A stretch of DNA of 64,000 nucleotides, from positions 186,001 to 250,000 of the forward strand of contig CAJOIF010000001.1 in the NCBI GenBank assembly GCA_905234765.1. Reading direction: 5' to 3'. The position numbers and the translations under genes were made by a program. The stretch is from an uncultured Bacteroidales bacterium (GTDB lineage Bacteria; Bacteroidota; Bacteroidia; Bacteroidales; F082). A model generated the notes under the pieces. The model ran no database searches and was not told the DNA's origin. It saw nothing but the letters and a program-made list of their open reading frames with translations. Every line of letters begins with the position of its first letter. Positions within the stretch are counted from its first letter, which is position 1. Of this stretch, positions 8,624-16,447 are shown piece by piece.

Positions 8624-9108
8624 AACAAATTTTGGAACACCACTCTTTTTTGGCTAAAAAGCTTTTAATGCAAAGAGCACAAGGTTTCACCAAAACCCCA
8701 GCAGCCGGCTGGAACAAGGGGTCATTACCCCCTGCCGACAAAAATCAATTCCGATTTTAGCCCCGAAGGGGCAACAGAAATCCCCGTTCAATCGGATTAC
8801 AAAGGCTTATATTTGTCTCAGCCAGATTGCAAAAGAAAAAGGAGCAGCCAATCCATGGCCGCCCCTCTCAAAAGGGATTAGACTTTCTTCAAAACAACAT
8901 CCCGATAATTTTTACTATCAAGGATACTGTACTTACAATGGCAGAATATATTGCAATTTTTTCCTACCTCGTAAGTTTACCTTTTTTAGGTTGAGTCTTC
9001 TCTTTTGAAAACTCAACCTACATCTTAAATGAAAATTTCTTATTCATAAAACATGTATTTGAGTAATAGGCAGTATTTTTAGAGTCCTTGCCATTTGAGG
9101 ACTTTGCC
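8624..9108. other. Gene-free stretch of about 485 bp
   Basis: No open frame of interest on either strand. The stretch holds small hairpins (GGGGTCATTACCCC near 8719, CCCCGAAGGGG near 8761) and AT-rich sequence. Together with the gene fragments on its right side it looks like decayed sequence. Confidence 0.5.
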
Positions 9109-9603
9109 TTATGGATTGTAATCATAAACTAAACGCACAGAATAACCGTAATAACGATAGTGTAACCCACTATTCAGTTTTATACCGTTACCATAAAACC
9201 ATAAACCATATGCATTATTAGTATTCTGATGAATTGCAGATGACGACCAATAATATCCATTTCCTATATTAGCAACTGTTGTTCCGTAACGATAACCTGC
9301 ATTGGGCAAAAACACTGCTCCATGTTGTTCAATAGTACGCCATTGGTTTATTGAGAGATCGTTACTCTCATAATCAGAACCCGCGTTGTTTAAGTTGTTC
9401 AAAATATAGTATTCTTCATTCCAATCATCAGGGAGCAATATGATTCCAGATTTACCATTTACTTTTCCTTTGGCAAAACGAATCCCCGTTAGAGTTTGAC
9501 GATTGTAGAATAAATACAAAGATTTTCTTTTGTGGAAGAAAAAAGTATAAAAACTAGGACGTTTGTCATATGTTTTCTCAGAAATGCTTAATTTTGCAGT
9601 CAA
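9109..9603 (-). pseudogene. C-terminal fragment of a FISUMP-like / major-paralogous-domain surface protein
   Basis: The C-terminal half reads GAVFLPNAGYRYGTT, then GYYWSSS, then YRYYGYSVRLV, which is the hallmark ending of the repetitive Bacteroidetes surface-protein domain related to the Fibrobacter major paralogous domain. Before it, TGIRFAKGKVNGKSGIILLP also fits that family. The frame has no ATG: it opens at a TTG and its first 35 residues look like non-coding translation. The signal peptide and N-terminal domain are missing. The break coincides with the promoter and start of a small plus-strand toxin-antitoxin remnant, so the gene was probably truncated by that insertion or by deletion. 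Confidence 0.65.
9589..9596 (+). promoter_or_regulatory. -7 promoter element of the small antitoxin-like gene
   Basis: TAATTTTG matches TAnnTTTG and lies 19 bp before the ATG at 9616. A TTTG at 9562-9565 could be the -33 box, though the 23-bp spacing is a little long. Confidence 0.45.
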
Positions 9604-9615
9604 AATGGGACAAAT

Positions 9616-9825
9616 ATGTGTACAGTAACCTTATCATATGACCAAAACAATGCTTTAGCGCGGCGCAAATTGGCGGCATTGTTGGCCACGGGATTGTTTG
9701 TCCGTTTGGCTGATGAAATGCAACCTTCTGTTACAGATAGCAAGGAGGAGGAACGCAAGGAAGTGGAAGCGTTTTTGGATGCTTCTAAGCACAATATGTC
9801 TCATATTATTGCCCGATATTTATGA
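9616..9825 (+). CDS. Small antitoxin-like protein paired with a MazF-like remnant
   Basis: This 69-residue acidic protein begins MCTVTLSYDQNNALARRKLA. From memory, proteins starting this way are common in Bacteroidales directly upstream of MazF/PemK-like genes, so I call it the antitoxin half of a type II system. It has no recognisable DNA-binding fold. Its TGA overlaps the ATG of the next frame (ATGA at 9822-9825), the coupling expected for an antitoxin-toxin pair. The C-terminal helix EEERKEVEAFLDASKHNMSH would be the toxin-wrapping part. The function is inferred from context. Confidence 0.6.
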   Translation: MCTVTLSYDQNNALARRKLAALLATGLFVRLADEMQPSVTDSKEEERKEVEAFLDASKHNMSHIIARYL

Positions 9826-9956
9826 AATACAGCCAAAGAGACATCGTCGAGGTGAATTCTGGATACACGGATCGTGATATTAATCGCCGATTGGGTTCAA
9901 TCAAGCAGGAATATTTCAATGAGATTGTGGATAAAGTAATTGAATCCGTCTTTTAA
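9822..9956 (+). pseudogene. Internally deleted MazF/PemK-like toxin remnant
   Basis: A 44-codon frame overlaps the antitoxin-like gene by ATGA. Its first 12 residues (MKYSQRDIVEVN) are the typical start of a MazF-like SH3-barrel toxin. Its last 32 (SGYTDRDINRRLGSIKQEYF and onward) are typical of the C-terminus of the same family. The roughly 60 residues normally between them, including the barrel strands and the catalytic Arg/Ser-Thr region, are absent. Reading frame is kept across the junction after residue 12. It should therefore be an inactive toxin. A genuine tiny protein cannot be excluded. Confidence 0.6.
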
Positions 9957-9987
9957 TAGATTTCGGGCACCTCACTAAAAGCTTTTC

Positions 9988-11163
9988 CTACATCAACTTC
10001 TGATAAAACTGCCACCACTTGTCGGGCAGTTCGTTGCGCATGGCTTGGTCGTAGTCTTCCTTCGAACAGGGGATGAAATGGTGCCGCTCGTAGCGCTTGT
10101 CGTCGTTTTGCAGGAACGACATGTCCATCCACCATTTGCCTGTAATCTTGTGGCAAAGGAATACTATATCGTTTTGATTATCGCCAATTTGTACGATATA
10201 ACGCTTGAAGTCGTTGCTTTCAAGGGTCGGGATGTCGTCTTGGCGGTTGGCAAAGCCTTCGATGAAGTACCAAATCATCTCGGCGATAAGGTTGGCCGTG
10301 CGTGAATTGATGTCGTAGTGCGGGTTGTATTCGAAAAAACCGATGGACGAGAGCTTGTAGCTCAAACCAGCATAGCGTGTCATGCGGCAAGCTTCGTCGC
10401 CAGTAAAGCCATTGGGAGAGGCGTTTTTCACGCCAGGCGCATCGGCGGCACGGACGGAGGCAATATCGAAACTCAAGAGGTTGGCATTGCGGATGAGCGG
10501 TTCGGTCAATTCAATGTTGCTTTTCACGCTGCCTAAACGATAGGCATCGAAGAGCAGCTGTTTCATCAACTCGATATTCTCGTTGTCAACATAGTACGAC
10601 TGATAGCCGATGTTGGTGAAATTGAACAGGAAATTGGGTTGGTGCAGGATGATATGGCTCAGATAAGAGTGCGAGTTGAGCGCTTCCTGGTCGTTGCCTA
10701 TGTCAAACATCGGATCGACGGCGGCGATGTTGATGAGTTTGCCCGTCGGCTCATAAACCTGATACATCGTATAAGTCAGGTCTTGTCCCGCCCCGATGAT
10801 GATAGGCACAATTTTGTTCTTCAGCAGTTCCGTAAGCACCTGGTTGACGGCAAAATAGGTGTCGTTAAGCTCCTTCCCTATCTTCACGTTGCCGAGATCA
10901 ACGATATGCAACTGTGGCCAGTGGTTGAAAAGCTGATAGAGTGCTTTGCGGATGTGGTCTACGCCGTCGGCGCAGCCTTTGTTGTCGATGGCACCACGCT
11001 CTTCCTTGACGCCGATGATGGCCAAATCCACGCCTTCGAGGTCGGGGAAGTCGTTCTCGCTGCGGTAGATGTTAATCGTCTCACCCAAGGTCTGCTTGCC
11101 CGGGCGAAAGGCTTTGCTGAAACACTTCTCGGATACGGGCTCAAGGAAAATGCTGATGTCCAT
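9988..11163 (-). CDS. Arginase/formimidoylglutamase-fold protein with degenerate metal site
   Basis: This 391-residue protein aligns with the ureohydrolase (arginase, agmatinase, formimidoylglutamase) fold. All three signature strands are there but altered. The GGxHS loop is GAGQD, so the His ligand becomes Gln127. DAHxD is DPMFD, so His becomes Met152 while Asp150 and Asp154 remain. SFDxD is SFDIA, so Asp233 is kept and the next Asp becomes Ala235. Three of six manganese ligands are thus replaced, which argues against ordinary arginase chemistry. Bacteroidetes homologues are usually annotated formimidoylglutamase, but no other histidine-degradation gene is near. It follows the deoxyhypusine-synthase-like gene by 86 bp and is probably co-transcribed with it. 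Start chosen at the first ATG. Confidence 0.8.
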   Translation of the reverse strand: MDISIFLEPVSEKCFSKAFRPGKQTLGETINIYRSENDFPDLEGVDLAIIGVKEERGAIDNKGCADGVDHIRKALYQLFNHWPQLHIVDLGNVKIGKELNDTYFAVNQVLTELLKNKIVPIIIGAGQDLTYTMYQVYEPTGKLINIAAVDPMFDIGNDQEALNSHSYLSHIILHQPNFLFNFTNIGYQSYYVDNENIELMKQLLFDAYRLGSVKSNIELTEPLIRNANLLSFDIASVRAADAPGVKNASPNGFTGDEACRMTRYAGLSYKLSSIGFFEYNPHYDINSRTANLIAEMIWYFIEGFANRQDDIPTLESNDFKRYIVQIGDNQNDIVFLCHKITGKWWMDMSFLQNDDKRYERHHFIPCSKEDYDQAMRNELPDKWWQFYQKLM

Positions 11164-11170
11164 CTTGTTT

Positions 11171-11249
11171 TTGACACGGGACTACGGGACTACGGGACGC
11201 GGGACGGGCTCATAGTCTCGAAGTCCCGCGTCTCGAAGTCTCGCGTCAA
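11171..11249. repeat. GGGAC-type palindromic repeat, copy 3
   Basis: It begins TTGACACGGGACTACGGGAC and ends GTCTCGCGTCAA, with heptad-like sub-repeats in the left arm (CGGGACTA twice). It fills the gap between the deoxyhypusine-synthase-like and arginase-fold genes. Confidence 0.75.
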
Positions 11250-12284
11250 TTAATGATACAGTTTCTGCCAATTCTTATACTCGCGGTCTTTCCACGGTGC
11301 ATTGTGGTAGGCGTAGCTGACGATGGCGGGGATGACGGTGGTGCCTTCGGCATAGACCATCTGTTGGAGTTCTTCGCTCACCTTGCCCCATGAGCCAGCT
11401 TCGAGCAACGTGCTTGACGAGCAGGCGCCGTCGCGGACGTCGGCCACGGTGATTTGAATGGCATATTTGTGCATGGGCACTTCGTGACCCAGGATTTCAG
11501 CGCAGACAACGGTGTCCTGTGCGAAGTTCTTGGGTGTGCCGCCACCGACCATGAAGAGGCCCGATTGGGGACTGTTCATCTTGATTTCGGTGAGTTCGAG
11601 GAAGTCGGCCACCGAGTCGATGCTGACGTAAGGCTTGCCGGCTTTCTTGCGGAGCCACTGGTGCTTGCCGATACCGAAGCCAGCCGAGCTGTCACTGAAA
11701 GCGGGGCAGAAAATCGGCACGCCGCATTCGTAGCAGGTCTGGATAAGGCTTTCTTTCTTCACGCCGTGACCATTGGCCAGCCATTTACCGACCTCATAGA
11801 GGAACTCTCGGCTGCTGTAGGGGCGGCACTCCAAAGTGTCGGCCACGTCGCAGGTGGCTTGGTCGCAGGCCTGCAGTTCTTCTTCGTCGATGAAGGTGTC
11901 ATAGATACGGTCGATATAGAGTTCGCGCAGTTTGGTGTCGGGGATGACGTTCTCTTTCGTGCCGATGTAGTGCTTGTAGCCGAGGGCTTCGAAGAGGTCC
12001 ATGTCGATGATGCTGGCACCCGTGCTGACGACGGCGTCAACCATCTTGTTGCGGACCATCTCCACATACACCTGCATGCAGCCAGCAGCCGAGGTGGAGC
12101 CAGCGATGGTGAGGATGTTGGTGCAGTCCTTCTCCGCGATCATCTGGCAGAGGATGTCGGCGGCGCGGGCCGTGTCGCGCGAGGTGAACGACATCTTGCG
12201 CATGGCGTTGATGAGTTCCGTTGAGTCGTACTTCTTGATGTCGATATGTTCGACAACGTCTTTCAGTAGGTCTTTCTTTTCCAT
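11250..12284 (-). CDS. Deoxyhypusine synthase family protein
   Basis: This 344-residue protein matches the deoxyhypusine synthase fold, an NAD-dependent aminobutyl transferase using spermidine. Visible signatures are the NAD-binding VSTGASIIDMDLFEALG segment (residues 87-103), FCPAFSDSSAGFGIG, and AGSWGK with Lys301 at the position of the catalytic lysine. Bacteria have no eIF5A, so bacterial members act on small polyamines (homospermidine-synthase-like chemistry) or have unknown roles. The gene leads a two-gene unit with the arginase-fold protein, which supports a polyamine or guanidino-compound pathway. A possible -7 element (TATTTTTG on the minus strand, 12324-12331) lies in the divergent region shared with the GH89 gene. 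Confidence 0.9.
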   Translation of the reverse strand: MEKKDLLKDVVEHIDIKKYDSTELINAMRKMSFTSRDTARAADILCQMIAEKDCTNILTIAGSTSAAGCMQVYVEMVRNKMVDAVVSTGASIIDMDLFEALGYKHYIGTKENVIPDTKLRELYIDRIYDTFIDEEELQACDQATCDVADTLECRPYSSREFLYEVGKWLANGHGVKKESLIQTCYECGVPIFCPAFSDSSAGFGIGKHQWLRKKAGKPYVSIDSVADFLELTEIKMNSPQSGLFMVGGGTPKNFAQDTVVCAEILGHEVPMHKYAIQITVADVRDGACSSSTLLEAGSWGKVSEELQQMVYAEGTTVIPAIVSYAYHNAPWKDREYKNWQKLYH

Positions 12285-12323
12285 TTTCGTTGTATTTTTA
12301 GATTTCAGAATTTTTCAAGTTTG

Positions 12324-12331
12324 CAAAAATA
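12324..12331 (-). promoter_or_regulatory. Possible -7 element of the deoxyhypusine-synthase-like operon
   Basis: The minus strand reads TATTTTTG, 39 bp before the ATG at 12284. No -33 match at 19-21 bp. Confidence 0.4.
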
Positions 12332-12374
12332 GGAATTAATTCAAAAACCGGAGTAAAACTCAAAACAATTTCCC

Positions 12375-12382
12375 TACTTTTG
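12375..12382 (+). promoter_or_regulatory. -7 promoter element of the GH89 gene
   Basis: TACTTTTG matches TAnnTTTG and lies 23 bp before the ATG at 12406. The -33 box is not clear. Confidence 0.45.
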
Positions 12383-12405
12383 TCCCCAAATAAAACCAAT
12401 GTCAG

Positions 12406-14628
12406 ATGAAAAGATTCTCCCTCATTGCCCTCTTGGGCCTCGTGCTGTGTTTCGGTTGCGCAAAAAAAGAAACTGACCCCGAAGTCATCGCTATGCGCGG
12501 TTTGGTCAATCGCGTAGTGCCTGAATATTCTGAACGTATTGTCCTTGAACGACTTGCCGACACCGTTGACCGTTTTGAAATTGAGACAAAAGGCAAAAAT
12601 CTTGTCATCCGAGGCAACAACGCCAATAGCATGGCCGTCGGTCTGAACCACTACCTGAAATACTACTGCATGGCGCAATACTCATGGTTCAAAGAGGAAC
12701 CCCTACAGATTCCCACCACGATGCCAGCAGTGCCCGAAAAAGTCAGCTTGAGCACCCGCGTCCCCGACCGTTTCTTCTTGAATTACTGCACCTTCGGTTA
12801 CACACTGCCTTGGTGGAATTGGTCGGAATGGGAGCACTTCATCGACTGGATGGCCCTCAACGGTATCAACCTGCCGCTGGCCATCACTGGACAGGAAAGC
12901 GTGTGGTATGAGGTGTGGAGCGATTTCGGCCTCACCGACGAGGAAATCCGTAGTTACTTCACGGGTCCAGCACACCTGCCATGGCACCATATGCAGAACA
13001 TCGACCGCTGGGGCGGACCGTTGCCCGTGTCGTGGCTTGAGAACCAAAAGGAACTGCAAAAGCAAATTGTTGCCCGTGAGCGTGAACTCAACATGAAACC
13101 CGTGTTGCCTGGTTTTGCAGGACACGTACCGCCCTGCATCACAAGGATTTATCCTGATGCGCCTTTGGCTTCCTTGGGCGACTGGGCGGGCTTCGACAGT
13201 ACTTGTTGGTGCAAGTTCCTCGACCCCGAGTGCGAGTTGTATTCCCAGATACAGAAGAAATTCATCGAAAAGGAAATCGAGTTCTACGGCACCGACCATA
13301 TCTACGGCATCGACATCTTCAACGAAATGATTCCGCCCAGCTGGGAGCCTGAATACCTCGGTCGTGTGAGCCGTCAGGTTTACGAATCCCTGGAAGCTGC
13401 CGACCCCGAAGCCACTTGGTTGGAGATGACTTGGCTCTTCTGGAACGAGCGGCAGTATTGGGAAATCGATAACCGCATCGAGGCTTACATCACCTCCTTC
13501 GACAAGAACCGTCGCCTGCTGCTCGACTACTACTGCGAGCGTCAGCCGATTTGGGAGCGCACCAATTCATACTATGGTGTGCCATACATCTGGTGCTATC
13601 TCGGCAATTTCGGCGGCAACTCCATGTTGGCCGGCAACCTTGACACGGTAAATGTCAGGATTGAGCGTGCCTTCGAGAAGGGTGGCGACAACTTCGTCGG
13701 CATCGGCTCCACGCTGGAGGGCTTCGACTGCAACCCCTTCATGTATGAATATGTCTTCGAGAAGGCGTGGGACAACCCGCTCACCAAAGACGTGGACGCT
13801 TGGGTGGAACGTCTCGCCGACCAGCGCGCAGGCAAGGAGGACGAGAACATGCGCGCTGCATGGAAGTTATTGGCCGATAGCGTATATAATAAGGTGTCGT
13901 CGCCTGGACAGACCGTCCGCATCAACCAGAGGCCGACCATGGGCGACATCAAGGAATATCGCCAGTATTATGTCGCCCCGACTTATAAGTACAGCAACAT
14001 CACCTTGTTGGACGCACTTGATGACCTGCTGGCTGCCGACTGCAACACCCGCACGCGGCATTTCGATGCAGTCAACATCACAAGGCAGCTGTTGGGCAAC
14101 TACTTCAGCGATCTCTATGCCGATTATGTGAAGGCTTACAGCGAAGGCGATTACGAGAAGGTGCATGAAATAGAAAAGACCATGACCAGCATTCTTGACG
14201 ACACGGATAAGATTTTGGCAACCGAGAGCGCTTTCTTGGTAGGCAGATGGATCCGCGATGCGAGAGCCATCGGCATTACCGAAGAGGACAAGGACTACTT
14301 CGAGAGCAATGCCCGCAACATCATCACCACTTGGGGCGAGGAGGACGCCTTGCTGAACGAATACGCCAGCCGCGCCTGGGCGGGTCTCACTGAAACATAC
14401 TATGCCTACCGCTGGAAGGAGTTCTTCAAGGACGTGGATGCCGCCATCGAGGCAGGCCAGCCTTTCGATGAAAAAGCCTACCACGACCGCATCTGCAAAT
14501 ACGAGGGCCAATGGTGGCGCGAACGCCTCGGCACCTTCAGCACCGAGCCGCAAGGCGACGGAGTGGCGCTAGCCCGCGAGATTGCCGACAAATACCGCGA
14601 TGAATTAGAAACCAGATATAGAAAATAA
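12406..14628 (+). CDS. Alpha-N-acetylglucosaminidase, glycoside hydrolase family 89 (lipoprotein)
   Basis: This 740-residue enzyme is predicted to remove terminal alpha-linked N-acetylglucosamine, for example from mucin O-glycans or heparan sulfate fragments. It has a lipoprotein signal (lipobox LCFGC, Cys18), so it should sit on an outer or inner membrane face. An N-terminal alpha/beta domain runs to about residue 110, then the (beta/alpha)8 catalytic domain and a helical C-terminal domain. Both catalytic acids of GH89 can be placed: Glu307 in DIFNEMIPP and Glu438 in GSTLEGFDCNP; the PYIWCYLGNFGGN signature lies between them. Length matches the family. It stands apart from the divergent polyamine-type operon and is followed 65 bp later by guanine deaminase. 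Confidence 0.95.
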   Translation: MKRFSLIALLGLVLCFGCAKKETDPEVIAMRGLVNRVVPEYSERIVLERLADTVDRFEIETKGKNLVIRGNNANSMAVGLNHYLKYYCMAQYSWFKEEPLQIPTTMPAVPEKVSLSTRVPDRFFLNYCTFGYTLPWWNWSEWEHFIDWMALNGINLPLAITGQESVWYEVWSDFGLTDEEIRSYFTGPAHLPWHHMQNIDRWGGPLPVSWLENQKELQKQIVARERELNMKPVLPGFAGHVPPCITRIYPDAPLASLGDWAGFDSTCWCKFLDPECELYSQIQKKFIEKEIEFYGTDHIYGIDIFNEMIPPSWEPEYLGRVSRQVYESLEAADPEATWLEMTWLFWNERQYWEIDNRIEAYITSFDKNRRLLLDYYCERQPIWERTNSYYGVPYIWCYLGNFGGNSMLAGNLDTVNVRIERAFEKGGDNFVGIGSTLEGFDCNPFMYEYVFEKAWDNPLTKDVDAWVERLADQRAGKEDENMRAAWKLLADSVYNKVSSPGQTVRINQRPTMGDIKEYRQYYVAPTYKYSNITLLDALDDLLAADCNTRTRHFDAVNITRQLLGNYFSDLYADYVKAYSEGDYEKVHEIEKTMTSILDDTDKILATESAFLVGRWIRDARAIGITEEDKDYFESNARNIITTWGEEDALLNEYASRAWAGLTETYYAYRWKEFFKDVDAAIEAGQPFDEKAYHDRICKYEGQWWRERLGTFSTEPQGDGVALAREIADKYRDELETRYRK

Positions 14629-14657
14629 GGAGTCCCGTAGGGACGACGGACAATAAG

Positions 14658-14675
14658 CAGGGGCTTTAGCCCCTG
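14658..14675. repeat. Perfect hairpin between GH89 and guanine deaminase genes
   Basis: CAGGGGCTTTAGCCCCTG is a 7-bp stem with a 4-nt loop, preceded at about 14634 by a smaller one, GTCCCGTAGGGAC. There is no U-run, so it is not a clear terminator and may just shape the mRNA. Confidence 0.45.
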
Positions 14676-14693
14676 TTGATAACACACACAACT

Positions 14694-15173
14694 ATGAACA
14701 TCACAGAACAAGACAAAGAATACATGCGCGAGGCCATCCGCCTCGCTGACGAAAGCGTAAAAAACGGTGGCGGTCCCTTCGGGGCCGTCATCGTGAAGGA
14801 TGGCGAAATCGTGGCAGGCAGCGCCAACAGCGTGACCATCGACAACGACCCCACCGCCCATGCCGAGGTGAACACCATCCGCCAGGCCTGCAAAAAACTG
14901 GGCACCTTCGACCTCTCGGATTGCGTCATCTACACCTCTTGTGAGCCCTGTCCGATGTGCCTTGGTGCCATCTACTGGGCGCACATCAAGCGCATCTATT
15001 ACGGCAACACCAAAAAAGACGCCGCCGACATCGACTTCGCCGATGACTTCATCTACAAAGAATTAGACCAGCCTTTGGAACATCGTTCCGTCCCGTTCAT
15101 CCCTCTGCTGCGCGATGAGGCCATTGAGACCTTCCGCGCGTGGGCAAAGAAAGAGGATAAGGTGGAGTATTAA
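14694..15173 (+). CDS. guaD: Guanine deaminase (CDA-fold)
   Basis: This 159-residue zinc enzyme deaminates guanine to xanthine. The cytidine-deaminase-fold signature is complete: His56 and Glu58 in PTAHAEV, and Cys86/Cys89 in CEPCPMCLGAIYWA. It resembles the Bacillus subtilis GuaD type rather than the tRNA adenosine deaminase TadA along its whole length, including the domain-swapped C-terminal part (DDFIYKELDQP) and the final VEY. The start was placed at the ATG at 14694 rather than an upstream in-frame TTG at 14676, which would overlap the hairpin. It is probably co-transcribed with the GH89 gene, though the functions are unrelated beyond salvage. Confidence 0.9.
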   Translation: MNITEQDKEYMREAIRLADESVKNGGGPFGAVIVKDGEIVAGSANSVTIDNDPTAHAEVNTIRQACKKLGTFDLSDCVIYTSCEPCPMCLGAIYWAHIKRIYYGNTKKDAADIDFADDFIYKELDQPLEHRSVPFIPLLRDEAIETFRAWAKKEDKVEY

Positions 15174-15196
15174 GTTTTCACAGCATTCTACAATTT

Positions 15197-15210
15197 GCAA
15201 CACATGTTGC
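15197..15210. promoter_or_regulatory. Operator-like inverted repeat upstream of the Panacea gene
   Basis: GCAACACATGTTGC has 6-bp arms (GCAACA/TGTTGC) around a 2-bp centre. It lies about 160 bp before the Panacea ATG in a gene-free region. Only the symmetry supports a regulatory role. Confidence 0.3.
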
Positions 15211-15341
15211 TGTAATGGTAGTTGTAAATATGCTAACATAACGCTTCTTAGTTCGATATGTATAGCGGCACGAAGCCGCCAAAGAACCGTTGTAAATGTA
15301 GCACTTTTTTGGAAGAATTAGGGACTTTGTAGAAAAAAATG

Positions 15342-15349
15342 TATTTTTG
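15342..15349 (+). promoter_or_regulatory. -7 promoter element of the Panacea operon
   Basis: TATTTTTG followed by CAG lies 19 bp before the ATG at 15369. The nearest TTTG upstream is too close (12 bp) to be a normal -33 box. Confidence 0.45.
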
Positions 15350-15368
15350 CAGCCGTAAAAAGGGACAA

Positions 15369-15908
15369 ATGAGCAACTTTCGAGAAGAAATAGCGATTGA
15401 GGCTATACTTTACATTGCAAACAGAGTCGAGCGTAAAGACATTCATAAGATTTGCAAGATTCTGTATTATGCTGACCAAAGGCATTTGTCGAAATATGGT
15501 AGGAGCATTACTGGTGATACATATATCGCTATGGCATACGGCCCCGTTCCATCAAATGTGGAAGACATTTTCAAGGCAGTCCGTGGTGACAGCTTTTTTT
15601 CGCCGTATGTGGAAAACATTAGAAAAGACGAATTTGACTTCATCAATAAGTTTATCATTCGACCCAAACGTAATGCCGACTTGGATTATTTGTCGGAGAG
15701 CGATTTGGAATGCTTGGATTTTGCCATTAATAAATGTAAAGACCTTTCGTTTCAGCAACTTACCGACCTTTCGCACGACTTGGCTTGGAATAACACCCAT
15801 CGCGATAGGGCAATTTCGGTGAAAGATATCCTTCGAGAAATGGGCGATGACGAGGAATATGTCGATTTCATTGCCCAAAAACTGGAAATGGAAAATGCTG
15901 CTTTCTGA
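15369..15908 (+). CDS. Panacea-domain protein (DUF4065/SocA-like antitoxin)
   Basis: This 179-residue protein belongs to the Panacea (DUF4065) family, whose members include the proteolytic-adaptor antitoxin SocA and antitoxins of the PanAT systems. Visible hallmarks are the opening KICKILYYADQRHLSKYGRSITGDTY block (residues 28-53), the AYGPVPSNVED turn and the late LSHDLAWNNTHRD segment. The next gene begins inside its stop codon (TGATG), so the two are translationally coupled, as expected for an antitoxin-toxin pair. Start at 15369 rather than the upstream in-frame 15339, because the latter would precede the -7 promoter element. Confidence 0.85.
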   Translation: MSNFREEIAIEAILYIANRVERKDIHKICKILYYADQRHLSKYGRSITGDTYIAMAYGPVPSNVEDIFKAVRGDSFFSPYVENIRKDEFDFINKFIIRPKRNADLDYLSESDLECLDFAINKCKDLSFQQLTDLSHDLAWNNTHRDRAISVKDILREMGDDEEYVDFIAQKLEMENAAF

Positions 15909-16330
15909 TGGAACTGCCCATTGCACTCACCGAAAACTTAATTGAACGAGGCGCGATTCTACATTCGGACATTTTTGCTGACATTGACCACGGCAAGTTT
16001 TTTGCCATCATTGGCATTGATAAGGATTTTGTCGCGGGTTTCTTTTTCATCAATTCCAACATCAATAGAGCTATTTGGAACAAGGAGGAACAGTTGGCTA
16101 TGCAGTATCTGTTGAAGTCGGAGGATTATGATTTTCTTCGCTACGACTCTTTCTTAAGTGCTACAAACATTATTACAAGAAGCAGGAAGGAACTCTCTGA
16201 AAGTATTAATGAAGGAAGGACAAGTGTTGTTGGTCATTTGAAGCAACAACATTTGGAGGATGTGTTGGGTATGGTTCGCGATTCAAAACTGTTCAGCAAG
16301 GTAGAAAAAACACGCTTTTTCTACGAATAA
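15908..16330 (+). CDS. Putative toxin partner of the Panacea protein
   Basis: This 140-residue protein is not from a family I can name with certainty. The N-terminal two thirds look like a small beta-barrel: alternating strands around ERGAILHSDIFADIDHGKFF and the next strand FVAGFFFINS, then YDFLRYDSFLSATNIITRS. That plan is reminiscent of PemK/MazF-like or related barrels. The C-terminal third is helical (a VGHLKQQHLEDVLGMV helix). Its start overlaps the stop of the Panacea gene (TGATG). Panacea antitoxins neutralise many unrelated toxins, so by position this should be the toxin. No catalytic motif was identified. Confidence 0.55.
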   Translation: MELPIALTENLIERGAILHSDIFADIDHGKFFAIIGIDKDFVAGFFFINSNINRAIWNKEEQLAMQYLLKSEDYDFLRYDSFLSATNIITRSRKELSESINEGRTSVVGHLKQQHLEDVLGMVRDSKLFSKVEKTRFFYE

Positions 16331-16343
16331 TTGTTTTTTTCAA

Positions 16344-16351
16344 TATCTTTG
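16344..16351 (+). promoter_or_regulatory. -7 promoter element of the TM1266-hydG operon
   Basis: TATCTTTG followed by CCGCCGC matches the consensus. Transcription would start near 16358, giving a leader of about 95 nt. The -33 box is not clear. Confidence 0.45.
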
Positions 16352-16357
16352 CCGCCG

Positions 16358-16447
16358 CAAACAACCGCCGCACTCATCACTGAGATGAAGACAATGCGTT
16401 GACATCGAGGTCGGTGCGGGAATCATAATCATCTGATCCGGAGGAAC
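16358..16447 (+). promoter_or_regulatory. Structured 5' leader of the TM1266-hydG operon with strong Shine-Dalgarno
   Basis: A closing stem CCGCAC (16368-16373) / GTGCGG (16414-16419) encloses two hairpins: TCATC-ACTGA-GATGA (16374-16388), stacked directly on the first stem, and GAC-ATCGAG-GTC (16401-16412). It is followed by a purine-rich GGAGGAAC (16440-16447), unusually strong for this phylum, 5 nt before the ATG. It resembles a small multistem regulatory RNA. CTGAGAT and CTGATCCGGA echo parts of the thi-box, but the rest of a TPP riboswitch is missing. Confidence 0.35.

Noticed and set aside
9988..11163. Confident naming as hutG formimidoylglutamase
   Set aside because: Metal ligands are substituted and no histidine-degradation genes are adjacent, so no gene symbol is given.
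14676..14693. Upstream TTG start for guanine deaminase
   Set aside because: It would begin at the edge of a strong hairpin and add six residues absent from the family N-terminus; the ATG at 14694 fits better.
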